Positions 26,969-35,438 of a DNA stretch of 64,000 nt are shown here, in pieces (position 1 is the first letter of the stretch; each line of letters opens with the position of its first letter). Under the pieces are notes generated by a model. It did not search any database. It saw nothing but the letters and a program-made list of their open reading frames with translations, and was not told the origin of the DNA. The stretch comes from an uncultured Lachnospiraceae bacterium. Lineage in GTDB: Bacteria > Bacillota > Clostridia > Lachnospirales > Lachnospiraceae. A program made the translations under genes and the position numbers. The stretch spans positions 167,268-231,267 of the forward strand of contig CACZBD010000011.1 of the NCBI GenBank assembly GCA_902779305.1, read 5' to 3'.

Positions 26969-27910
26969 GTGGCTGTAGATTATAACGCAGAACCGTTACT
27001 GCGCGTGGAAAAACTGAAACAGTATTTCAAAAACGGCTCTTATGTCGTAAAAGCCGTGGATGATGTCAGCTTTGAGATCTACCCGGGAGAGACCTACGGA
27101 CTGGTCGGCGAATCCGGTTCGGGCAAGACTACGATCGGAAGAGGGATCATCAGGCTTTACGATCCGACCGGCGGAAGAGTCCTGTTCCGGGATATGGACA
27201 TTTCCGGAAAGCTGGACCGGTATACCAACTGGGAACTGCGGACCAAGATGCAGATGATCTTTCAGGATCCCATGGCATCCCTGAATCCGAGAAAAAAGAT
27301 CGGCGACATTATCGGGGAAGGCCTGGACATTCATCATTCCTATTCTTCACAGGAAGAACGCAGGGAAAAGATCAATGCCATTCTTGCCAAGGTCGGTCTT
27401 GCAAAAGAACATTATGACCGCTATCCTTATCAGTTTTCCGGCGGACAGCGGCAGCGTGTCGGTATTGCCAGGGCTCTGATCATGAATCCGGATCTGATCA
27501 TCGCGGACGAATGCATCTCTGCTTTGGATGTGTCGATCCAGGCACAGGTGGTCAATCTGATGAAAGACATCCAGGAAGAGACCGGATGCGCTTATCTGTT
27601 TATCGCGCATGATCTCTCCATGGTGAAATACATTTCCGACAGGATCGGCGTTTTGCATTTGGGAAGACTGCTGGAGACCGGTACAACGGAAGAGATCTTT
27701 TCCAATCCGCTGCATCCTTACACGATCAGCCTGCTTTCTGCGATCCCGAGTCCCAATCCGAGAGCGGAAAGATCTCGCAGTGCCGTGTCCTATGACTATG
27801 CGACGAGCGGCCTGGATTATAACCGCGGAGAACTGCATCATGTCGGCGGAAAGCACTATGTATACGGCACGGATGAGGAGGTTGCGGGCTGGCTTGCTAA
27901 GGAAAACTGA
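26969..27910 (+). CDS. oppF: Oligopeptide ABC transporter ATPase OppF
   Basis: Second ATPase, 313 residues. Motifs are GESGSGKTT, FQDPMASLNPRKKIGDIIGEGL, signature FSGGQRQR, and Walker B LIIADECISALD (Cys where OppF usually has Pro), followed by the oligo_HPY tail. The start codon is GTG 26969, four bases after the oppD stop. It is the last gene of the importer; no obvious terminator stands before the chemoreceptor promoter. Confidence 0.95.
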   Translation: MAVDYNAEPLLRVEKLKQYFKNGSYVVKAVDDVSFEIYPGETYGLVGESGSGKTTIGRGIIRLYDPTGGRVLFRDMDISGKLDRYTNWELRTKMQMIFQDPMASLNPRKKIGDIIGEGLDIHHSYSSQEERREKINAILAKVGLAKEHYDRYPYQFSGGQRQRVGIARALIMNPDLIIADECISALDVSIQAQVVNLMKDIQEETGCAYLFIAHDLSMVKYISDRIGVLHLGRLLETGTTEEIFSNPLHPYTISLLSAIPSPNPRAERSRSAVSYDYATSGLDYNRGELHHVGGKHYVYGTDEEVAGWLAKEN

Positions 27911-27943
27911 CCCCGTTTATGGAACAGTCACGGCAAAAATCAG

Positions 27944-27972
27944 TTGAGAAACAGAGCCGAATACGATAGAAT
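27944..27972 (+). promoter_or_regulatory. Promoter of the chemoreceptor gene
   Basis: TTGAGA (27944-27949), 17-base spacer, TAGAAT (27967-27972), 45 bases before the start codon, which has GGGAAAGGG as ribosome site. Confidence 0.6.
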
Positions 27973-28017
27973 GGAGATACACGGCGGAATGATCCGCAAT
28001 GGGAAAGGGTTAATCTT

Positions 28018-29709
28018 ATGGGGAAGAAAACAAAAGTATCATTTCTAAATTCTTTGCAGGCCAAGATCGTCGGCCTGGTCGTGATCGGGATGGCGATCAC
28101 CGTATTGGTTTCCATGCTCATCGTGATCAGGAATGAAAGACAGGTCATGCAGGATCAGATCTCGGAGTACATGCTTTACATGGCCGAGAAAGAGGCGAAG
28201 CTTTTGGATCTTGAGACCGGTGCGGTTGCTGTTACGACAGATCAGTATAAGGCGTTTCTGTCGGATAAACAGGTCGGCGGCGTGGATTCCTCTTACATTT
28301 ATGTTGTCAACATGGACGGCATGATGAAATATCATCCGAATGAGGCCAAGATCGGTGAACCGGTGGAAAATGAAGTGGTAAAAGGGCTTGTTGCCAGACT
28401 GCAGGCAGGGGATGTGCCGGATCCCGACTGTGTGACATACGAGTATAAAGGTTCTAAGAAATTTGCCAGTTATGCATTGACTTACAACAGGTGCATTCTG
28501 GTCGTAACGGCAGACTATGATGACATCATGGCACCGGTTGATAAGGCGAGAAACTTAGCGATCGTTGTTGCCGTACTGCTGCTGGTGGTTTCCAGCGTTG
28601 CGGCTTACTTTGTCACATCCATGATCGTGAAGCCGCTGATGAGACTGTCCGGCGTGATCGAGCAGACGGCGGAATTTGATTTCAGACCTACCGGGACCGC
28701 TGAACTTGCCAAGAGAAAAGACGAGGTCGGCGTAATGTTCAAAGCGGCGCGCGACATGCGTGACAGCCTGCGAGAGATGGTCGGCGAGATCGATTCGGCA
28801 TCCACAAGGATCTCCGATAATGTCAACGAACTGCAGAACGTTACAAATGAAGTAAACAGCATGTGCACGGACAATTCCGCTACGACACAGGAACTTGCGG
28901 CAGGCATGGAAGAGACTGCGGCAACGACCGAGAGCATCTATGCCAATATCGGATATATGCAGACCGGTGCGAAAGACATTACCGCGCTTTCGGAAAGCGG
29001 CGACAAGCTATCCAGCGAGATCATGGAACGTGCGCAGTCGCTTTATGATAAGACTACAGAAGCTACCAGAAGGACCAGGGAAACCTTTGATTCCGTCAAA
29101 GAGCGCTCTGACCGCGCGATCGAAGAATCCAAGGCGGTCAGCAAGATCAACGAGCTGACGGAAGCCATCATGGCGATCTCTTCGCAGACCAGTCTTCTGG
29201 CGCTGAATGCTTCCATCGAAGCGGCAAGGGCAGGAGAAGCCGGCCGCGGGTTTGCGGTTGTGGCTACGGAGATCGGTTCCCTTGCGCAGCAGACATCCAA
29301 AGCCGTTGCCGATATCAACGGCATCGTCGGCGAAGTGAATACGGCCGTTTCCAATATGGCAGGCTGTCTGGAAGAAACCGGTGATTTTCTCGAGAAGACG
29401 GTACTTACGGACTATCAGGAGTTTTCCGAAGTCAGCGAACAGTACAGCGAGGATGCCAAGTCGTTTAAGCAGAGCATGAATGATGTGCATGTATCGATTG
29501 TGAACCTCACGGAATCCATCGAAAAGATTTCAGATGCGATCTCGGGCATCAATTCGACGGTCGGCGAGTCGACGGTCGGTGTTACGGATATCGCCGGCAA
29601 GACCACGGATATGGTGACCAGCACCAGCCGTACTTCCGATCTTGTGGAAGAAAGCCTTGCATGCATCGAACAGCTGAAGGAAGTCGTCGGCAAATTTACG
29701 ATGTCCTGA
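28018..29709 (+). CDS. Methyl-accepting chemotaxis protein
   Basis: Membrane chemoreceptor of 563 residues. TM1 is at about 15-37, then an extracellular Cache-like sensor ([23 protein letters not shown], about 95-110), TM2 at about 181-202, HAMP at about 203-260, and the signalling domain with hairpin tip [32 protein letters not shown] near residues 385-415. It signals to CheA/CheW, which are not in this window. Its place directly behind the peptide importer suggests, without proof, a link to peptide or amino-acid sensing. It is closed by its own terminator. Confidence 0.93.
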   Translation: MGKKTKVSFLNSLQAKIVGLVVIGMAITVLVSMLIVIRNERQVMQDQISEYMLYMAEKEAKLLDLETGAVAVTTDQYKAFLSDKQVGGVDSSYIYVVNMDGMMKYHPNEAKIGEPVENEVVKGLVARLQAGDVPDPDCVTYEYKGSKKFASYALTYNRCILVVTADYDDIMAPVDKARNLAIVVAVLLLVVSSVAAYFVTSMIVKPLMRLSGVIEQTAEFDFRPTGTAELAKRKDEVGVMFKAARDMRDSLREMVGEIDSASTRISDNVNELQNVTNEVNSMCTDNSATTQELAAGMEETAATTESIYANIGYMQTGAKDITALSESGDKLSSEIMERAQSLYDKTTEATRRTRETFDSVKERSDRAIEESKAVSKINELTEAIMAISSQTSLLALNASIEAARAGEAGRGFAVVATEIGSLAQQTSKAVADINGIVGEVNTAVSNMAGCLEETGDFLEKTVLTDYQEFSEVSEQYSEDAKSFKQSMNDVHVSIVNLTESIEKISDAISGINSTVGESTVGVTDIAGKTTDMVTSTSRTSDLVEESLACIEQLKEVVGKFTMS

Positions 29710-29732
29710 TCGGAACATAACAAAATGCAGAT

Positions 29733-29765
29733 CCCCGGAAGTCTAAAAAGGCTTCCGGGGTTTTT
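29733..29765 (+). terminator. Rho-independent terminator of the chemoreceptor gene
   Basis: Perfect 9-base-pair stem (CCCCGGAAG at 29733-29741 with CTTCCGGGG at 29752-29760), followed by TTTTT. Confidence 0.93.
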
Positions 29766-29863
29766 GATTTTCACGGGAACGGGTTTACAGGCTTGAATTT
29801 GCCTGTGGAATCTGTGCGATTTTCCTGTTATAATTTATGTGATCAAATGATGCGAGGAGCAAG

Positions 29864-31924
29864 ATGAAACTGATCATTTCTGCGCTGCTTACAGCGCTTT
29901 TGACAATCATATTCCGTTATCTCGATAACAAAGGCATACTCGGAAAAATCGGCAACAAGTGGCTCCGGGAAGGCCTGATCGGTATCGTGTTCGGTCTGTC
30001 TGCGATCTATGCGACGGAATTCGGCAGTATTTCCATCGGTGGCGCGGCAATGAACGCAAGAGATGCGGCACCGCTTTGCGCGGGTCTGTTTTTCGGAGGC
30101 TTTTCCGGGATCGTTGCCGGCGTGATCGGCGGCGTGGAACGGTTTTTCTGCGTTTACTGGGGAGGCGCGCACTTTACGAAAGTAGCCTGCTCGATCGCCT
30201 GTATCCTGGCGGGTCTTTTTGCCGCGTTTTTACGGAAATTTGTCTTTGACAACAAACGTCCGAAACCGATCTACTGCGTGATCATCGGCCTGATCAGCGA
30301 GACGATCCACATGTTTTTGATCTTTATCACCAATCAGAAAGATCTGGATGTCGCCTATACCTATGCCAAAGCCTGCACCGTTCCGATGATCACGGTGAAT
30401 ATCCTGGCGCTGTTTATCGCCTTTCTCGTGATCGAACTGATGGAAAGGAAGAAACTGTCGCTGGGAGTAAGGAAAAAGAAAACGATCCTGGCTTATTTCC
30501 AGTTCGGCCTGCTTTCGCTCGTCATTGCGGCAGCAGCTTTTACGGTTTATATCACGATCATCGTACAGACGAATATCGCGGAGAAGTCGACGGAGAGAGT
30601 CTGCAAGACCAATCTGGAAGCGGCTGTGGCAGAAGTTGAAGGGTTCCACGAAAGAAGACCGGATGCAAACATCATCGACATCGCGAAATTTGTCGGCGAC
30701 GGTTATGTCGTCGGCGAGACCGGAGAGATCTGGGTGCTGAATCTGGACAAAGTCGTCGTCACGGAAGGCGAGTTTCTGGGCGAGGATCTGAACTACCTGC
30801 TGAAAGGACAGACGCAGAAGAAACTGTTCAAGACTTCGTTTGAAGGAGATGAATACTATCTGGAATTCATTTTCGGAAGCGGCTATATCCTGATGGCCAG
30901 CATCATCGCGCAGGATGCGCTGTACCTGACCAATGTTTCCATTTATGTCACGATCCTTTTGGAGATCCTGATCTTTGCGGTCCTGTTCCTGTTCATTACG
31001 CTGGAAATGAAACAGCTTGTCAGCCGGCATATCGATGAGGTCAACGAAAACATGGATGCGATCACGGCAGGAGAACTCGACAGAGTCGTTAATGTCAGAA
31101 ACTCCATCGAATTCGACATGCTTTCCGATTCCGTCAATTCCATGGTCGACCATCTGAAAGAACTGATCGAAGAAGAGAAGAACCGTATCGCCAAGGAACT
31201 GGAATTTGCAAGGAATGTACAGCTGTCTTCGCTGACAACGGAATTTGACTTAAGCGAGGCGGTGGATCTGTTTGCAAGAACCTTGCCGGCAAGAGAGGTG
31301 GGCGGTGATTTTTATGACTCATACAAACTGGACGATACGCATATCGGCATTCTGATCGCGGATGTTTCCGGCAAAGGGATTCCCGCAGCGATGTTCATGA
31401 TGCGCGCAAGATCCACGATCAAGGCGCTTGCACAGGCAAAGCTTCCGATCAGTGAAGTGCTTACAAGAGCCAACGGGACATTCTGTGAAAATAACGCGGG
31501 CGAGATGTTCATCACGGCCTGGATGGCGATCCTTGACTTAAAGACCGGCGACATCGAGTTCGTGAATGCGGGGCATAATCCGCCGATCATCAAACGCGAC
31601 GGCACTTTTTCCTACCTGCAGTCCAAGCGCAATCTGGTGCTTGCCGCGATGGAAGGATATGCATATAAGAGCGGCAGCTTCACGATCAAGCCCGGGGATG
31701 AGATCTTCCTTTATACGGACGGCGTGACAGAGGCGATCAACATCAATGAAGAACTGTACGGGGAAGCACGGCTGCTGTCCTTCATCACGGAACATGACCA
31801 TGACATCAGCGCCGAGCAGCTCTGTTCGGACGTCCTTCAGAGCGTCAATGACTATGCAGGCGAGGAAGTGGAACAGTTCGATGACATCACAATGCTGTCC
31901 TTAAAGTTTTTGAAATATCTGTAG
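29864..31924 (+). CDS. Membrane sensor phosphatase: 5TM-5TMR_LYT / HAMP / PP2C (SpoIIE-RsbU type)
   Basis: A 686-residue Ser/Thr phosphatase likely acting in partner switching. Residues about 1-190 form a 5TM-5TMR_LYT-like membrane block (NARDAAPLCAGLFFGGFSGIVAGVIGGVERF). TM helices near 210-235 and 350-375 flank an extracellular sensor segment. A HAMP-like linker follows (about 375-435), then the SpoIIE-type PP2C domain (REVGGDFYDSYKLDDTHIGILIADVSGKGIPAAMFM, FVNAGHNPPI, FLYTDGVTEAI, DDITMLSLK) with the metal-binding Asp residues kept. TATAAT at 29832-29837 is a likely -10. No anti-sigma or anti-anti-sigma gene is near. It is followed after 9 bases by the GH13 gene. Confidence 0.92.
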   Translation: MKLIISALLTALLTIIFRYLDNKGILGKIGNKWLREGLIGIVFGLSAIYATEFGSISIGGAAMNARDAAPLCAGLFFGGFSGIVAGVIGGVERFFCVYWGGAHFTKVACSIACILAGLFAAFLRKFVFDNKRPKPIYCVIIGLISETIHMFLIFITNQKDLDVAYTYAKACTVPMITVNILALFIAFLVIELMERKKLSLGVRKKKTILAYFQFGLLSLVIAAAAFTVYITIIVQTNIAEKSTERVCKTNLEAAVAEVEGFHERRPDANIIDIAKFVGDGYVVGETGEIWVLNLDKVVVTEGEFLGEDLNYLLKGQTQKKLFKTSFEGDEYYLEFIFGSGYILMASIIAQDALYLTNVSIYVTILLEILIFAVLFLFITLEMKQLVSRHIDEVNENMDAITAGELDRVVNVRNSIEFDMLSDSVNSMVDHLKELIEEEKNRIAKELEFARNVQLSSLTTEFDLSEAVDLFARTLPAREVGGDFYDSYKLDDTHIGILIADVSGKGIPAAMFMMRARSTIKALAQAKLPISEVLTRANGTFCENNAGEMFITAWMAILDLKTGDIEFVNAGHNPPIIKRDGTFSYLQSKRNLVLAAMEGYAYKSGSFTIKPGDEIFLYTDGVTEAININEELYGEARLLSFITEHDHDISAEQLCSDVLQSVNDYAGEEVEQFDDITMLSLKFLKYL

Positions 31925-31933
31925 GAGGCTGCA

Positions 31934-33772
31934 ATGCTGAACAGAAATTCGAGATTAAAAGAAGTTTATCAGGTACCGATCGGAAAAGACGTTATCGATA
32001 AGCTTCTTTTGCAGTTTAAGCTGCCGTATTCCATGATGCAGAATCCGCTTATCGCGAATCTTAGGATCGTGGCGCTGAAACGGATCTTTGGGGAGAAGCT
32101 TGACGACGGCTTCATTGACTCGTTTTTAAGACTGTTAAATGCCGAGGAAGCCATGCCTGCGCCCGGCGACTGCGCACTGCACCCGAAGTGGTGGAAGGAA
32201 GCGGTATTCTACCAGATCTACCCGCGTTCATTCTGCGACGGTAACGGGGACGGAATGGGAGATCTGGAAGGCATATTATGTAAACTTGATTATCTGCGCT
32301 CCATCGGGGTGGATGCAATCTGGCTTTCCCCGATCTATGATTCTCCACAGGATGACAACGGCTATGACATCCGGGATTACAGGAAGATCTGGGAAAAGTT
32401 CGGCACGATGGAAACCTTTGACAGGCTGCTTGAAGCCGTGCATGAAAAGGGCATGCGGCTGATCATGGATCTTGTGATCAATCACACTTCCGACGAACAC
32501 GAATGGTTTCAGAAGGCTGTATCCGATCCGGACAGCCCGTACCATGATTTTTATATCTTCCGGAAAGGAAACGCCGAAATGCCGCCCAACAACTGGAAAT
32601 CATTTTTCAGCGGCAGCGCATGGAATTACTATCCGGAGATCGAAGAGTGGGGACTGCATCTGTTTTCGACGAAGCAGATGGATCTGAACTGGGAGAATCC
32701 CACGCTTCGAAAAGAGATCCTCGACATGGTCCGCTGGTGGCTTGAAAAGGGCGTGGACGGATTCCGCATGGATGTGATCAATCTGATCTCCAAAGCCGAC
32801 GGACTTCCCGACGGCGATGAAATGATCGGACAGATGATGGGATTCTGCGGGATCGAGCACTATTTCTACGGCCCGAGGCTCCATGAGTATCTGAAGGAGA
32901 TCCGGAAGGAAGCGTTTGAACCCTATCAGGCCTTTTCGGTCGGCGAGATGCCCGGGATCGGGATGCAGACCGGGAAACTTCTGACAGGGGATGACCGGAA
33001 GGAACTGGATATGTTCTTCTGCTTCGATCATCTTGAGACACCGGGGCACTCCAAATTCGATGACTATGTTTACGATCTGAATTATCTGAAGAAATTTTAT
33101 ATCCGCTGGCAGGAGAATTTCGGCAACCACTGCTGGCAGGCGCTTTTCCTTGAGAATCATGACAATCCGAGGATGCTTTCCAAGGTGGAGCCAAACCGCG
33201 CTTACCATGAAAAACTGGCGATGACGCTTCTGACCATGCAACTGACACTGAAAGGAACGCCGTTCATCTATCAGGGGCAGGAAATGGCTCTGGCAAACCA
33301 TGATTTTTCCTCGATCGAGGAACTGGAGGATATCGAAAGCATCAATCTCTACCGGGAACTTTGCAGCAAGAAAACGCCCGAAGAAGCTTTCCGCATCGTG
33401 CTTTCGGGTACGAGAGATCATGCGCGCAGGATGATCGACTGGAATGTGTCCGATCCCGATGAAGCGGCAAGGATCGTGCATGTGCAGAACTATCTGAAGA
33501 AACTGACCACGATCCGCAAAGATCACAAGACGCTGATCTACGGAGATATTTCGTTTACCAATAAAGCGCATAAGGATCTGTTCACCTATTTCAGGATGGA
33601 CAGCGAGGAAATGTGGTATGTGGAGATCAACTTAAGCGATCATGACAGGAAGCGGAGTACATCGGATATTTCCGCCACGACCGTCAGGGACTGCAGGGTG
33701 CTCGGGAATTATGAGAACACCAGAGAAGGCGTCTTAAGACCGTACGAGTGCAACATCTATTGGTTAACATAA
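31934..33772 (+). CDS. GH13 alpha-glucosidase with extra N-terminal helical domain
   Basis: Alpha-amylase-family hydrolase of 612 residues, probably oligo-1,6- or alpha-1,4-glucosidase, cytoplasmic (no signal peptide). The catalytic barrel starts at about residue 87 (WWKEAVFYQIYPRSFCDGNGDGMGDLEGI). The nucleophile Asp is in GFRMDVINLIS, the acid/base Glu in SVGEMPG, and the third Asp in LENHDNPR. The first 80 residues (RLKEVYQVPIGKDVIDKLLLQF...) are a predicted helical segment not found in ordinary GH13 enzymes; the second GH13 here lacks it. It probably shares a transcript with the PP2C gene, starting 9 bases after it with AGGAGG. Confidence 0.9.
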   Translation: MLNRNSRLKEVYQVPIGKDVIDKLLLQFKLPYSMMQNPLIANLRIVALKRIFGEKLDDGFIDSFLRLLNAEEAMPAPGDCALHPKWWKEAVFYQIYPRSFCDGNGDGMGDLEGILCKLDYLRSIGVDAIWLSPIYDSPQDDNGYDIRDYRKIWEKFGTMETFDRLLEAVHEKGMRLIMDLVINHTSDEHEWFQKAVSDPDSPYHDFYIFRKGNAEMPPNNWKSFFSGSAWNYYPEIEEWGLHLFSTKQMDLNWENPTLRKEILDMVRWWLEKGVDGFRMDVINLISKADGLPDGDEMIGQMMGFCGIEHYFYGPRLHEYLKEIRKEAFEPYQAFSVGEMPGIGMQTGKLLTGDDRKELDMFFCFDHLETPGHSKFDDYVYDLNYLKKFYIRWQENFGNHCWQALFLENHDNPRMLSKVEPNRAYHEKLAMTLLTMQLTLKGTPFIYQGQEMALANHDFSSIEELEDIESINLYRELCSKKTPEEAFRIVLSGTRDHARRMIDWNVSDPDEAARIVHVQNYLKKLTTIRKDHKTLIYGDISFTNKAHKDLFTYFRMDSEEMWYVEINLSDHDRKRSTSDISATTVRDCRVLGNYENTREGVLRPYECNIYWLT

Positions 33773-33870
33773 AATGAGCCCTTGGGGACGGGGTTAGTGG
33801 TCCGTTTTTATGCAAACCACTAGCGCCATTCATTTGCAAAATGAACCCCTAACCCCATCCCCAAGGGACC
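33773..33870. repeat. REP-like structured repeat, copy 1 (98 nt, long-range stem with two inner hairpins)
   Basis: The 5' arm (33776-33800) pairs with the 3' arm (33846-33870) with few mismatches; the arms contain the sequence TTGGGGACGGGGTTA or its near copy. Inside are a small hairpin TAGTGGT/ACCACTA (33795-33801 with 33816-33822) and TTCATTT/AAATGAA (33829-33835 with 33839-33845). Bases 33773-33800 recur exactly, in reverse complement, at 35411-35438. It resembles palindromic elements associated with Y1/RAYT-type transposases; none is encoded here. It may also act as a transcription stop after the GH13 gene. Confidence 0.75.
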
Positions 33871-33913
33871 ACCCAAGAGATCAAAATACATCATCATACA
33901 GGAGAAACCGAAC

Positions 33914-35398
33914 ATGAGTGAACAGATCAAAACCGAAGAGAACAATTTAAGCCGGGCGAAAACGCAGCCTTTGGACAACCGGACCAAATGGTCCTATTGC
34001 GTAGGTGCGACAGGAAGGGATGCTGCTTATGCGCTGGTTTCGATGTACCTGATCACATATATCCAGTACACGATGAAGCTGACCGCAGCACAGTTCGCAA
34101 CGATCTCAACGATCATGGCCTGCTGTCTGATCTGGGACGCCGTCAACGATCCGATGATGGGCATCATCATTGAAAACGCGCACTTAAAGAGCGGGAAGTA
34201 CCGCCCCTGGATCCTGATGGGAGCGCTCTTAAATGCGGCGCTGATCGTGATCCTGTTTACGGTGCGGCCGCAGGGCTGGTCATTTGTTGTCTTCTTCGGG
34301 ATCAGTTATCTGCTGTGGGGGATGACTTTTACAATGAACGATATTTCCTACTGGGGAATGCTGCCGAGCCTTTCGAGTGATGCTTCCACGAGAAATCTGC
34401 TGGTAACGCTGATGAGTATTTTCGTCTGTGTCGGACAGTTTGCGGTGGCGGGGATCGTTCCGACCGTGATCGCCGGGAATGCGGTCAATGCATACAGAGC
34501 CGTCGCCATCACGGTAGCTGCCTGCTTTGTGGCTTTTCAGCTCCTGGTTTACTTTGGTGTCAGAGAGCGGGATCGGAAACAGAGTGACAGCAAACTGTCC
34601 TTAAAAGATATGCTGAAGATCTTCCTTCGCAATGACCAGCTGATCCCGGCCGGTATCGCGTTTTTCCTGTTTAATATCGGATCGAATCTGCTGATCATTT
34701 TCGGTTACAATTTCTTCAACTTTGAATTCGGATATTCCAAAGCCGGAAACCTGATCTTTATCTTTACGGTCATGTTCGGACTCGGGACCCTGTTCTCGCA
34801 GGCAATCTTTGCGGCGGTTACCAAGAAACTGAAACGCATGCAGATCATGACCTACAGTATCGTGCTGATCTGCATCGGTTATCTGCTGCTCTTGGGATAC
34901 GGTTATGTGCTTCCGAAGAATGTCATTCTTCTGAATGCGATCGGTTTTCTGATCTTCTTCTGTCAGGGGATCTTTAACATGACGATGATCGTCATGATCA
35001 ACAACACCATCGAATACGACGAGTACAAATTCCATGAACGGCATGACAGCGTGATCTCCACGGTCAGATCCTTTGCGGTGAAATTTGCATCCGCCCTGAA
35101 CCAGTGGATCAGTGCGCTCGTTCTGATCATCAGCGGAATCTATTACATCAGCCAGAAAGTCAGCGCCTTGGAGATTGAGGTCGGAAGGGGCGCGATGGAG
35201 AGTGAAGAAGCGCTGGAGACGGCAAACGGATATATTGCGACCGTAACGGACATGCAGACCTTCATTCTGCGTCTCGGGATGGTGCTGATCCCGATGGCCG
35301 CCATGCTGGCCTGCTATTTCATTATCCGCAAAAAATACAGGATTGATGAGGAAATGTACGCCGAGATGGTTGCTGAGATCGAATCGCGGAATGGTTGA
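33914..35398 (+). CDS. GPH-family sugar:cation symporter (MelB-like MFS)
   Basis: A 494-residue membrane protein with about twelve helices of the glycoside-pentoside-hexuronide family. Features are WSYCVGATGRDAAYALVSMYLITYIQY at the N-terminus, DAVNDPMMGIIIENAHLKSGKYRPWILMGA (the conserved loop 2-3 region) and NNTIEYDEYKFHERHDSVISTVRSFAVKFASALNQW in the second half. It probably imports a disaccharide or glycoside for the neighbouring GH13 glucosidases. Ribosome site ACAGGAGAAA. The gene is bracketed by the 28-nt inverted repeats at 33773-33800 and 35411-35438. Confidence 0.92.
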   Translation: MSEQIKTEENNLSRAKTQPLDNRTKWSYCVGATGRDAAYALVSMYLITYIQYTMKLTAAQFATISTIMACCLIWDAVNDPMMGIIIENAHLKSGKYRPWILMGALLNAALIVILFTVRPQGWSFVVFFGISYLLWGMTFTMNDISYWGMLPSLSSDASTRNLLVTLMSIFVCVGQFAVAGIVPTVIAGNAVNAYRAVAITVAACFVAFQLLVYFGVRERDRKQSDSKLSLKDMLKIFLRNDQLIPAGIAFFLFNIGSNLLIIFGYNFFNFEFGYSKAGNLIFIFTVMFGLGTLFSQAIFAAVTKKLKRMQIMTYSIVLICIGYLLLLGYGYVLPKNVILLNAIGFLIFFCQGIFNMTMIVMINNTIEYDEYKFHERHDSVISTVRSFAVKFASALNQWISALVLIISGIYYISQKVSALEIEVGRGAMESEEALETANGYIATVTDMQTFILRLGMVLIPMAAMLACYFIIRKKYRIDEEMYAEMVAEIESRNG

Positions 35399-35404
35399 CA
35401 TAAA

Positions 35405-35438
35405 AATGAGCCACTAACCCCGTCCCCAAGGGCTCATT
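35405..35438. repeat. REP-like repeat, copy 2 (hairpin, shared 3' end of symporter and rqcH)
   Basis: Bases 35411-35438 are the exact reverse complement of 33773-33800. The copy forms a hairpin, AATGAGCC (35405-35412) with GGCTCATT (35431-35438). Read on the minus strand this is followed by TTTTTA, so it can terminate rqcH. The rqcH stop codon (35434-35436) lies inside the repeat, showing that it abuts or has replaced the end of that gene. Confidence 0.8.

Noticed and set aside
33773..35438. Composite transposon carrying the sugar symporter
   Set aside because: No transposase or target-site duplication is seen, and the repeats resemble passive REP-like elements; only the inverted repeat itself is claimed.
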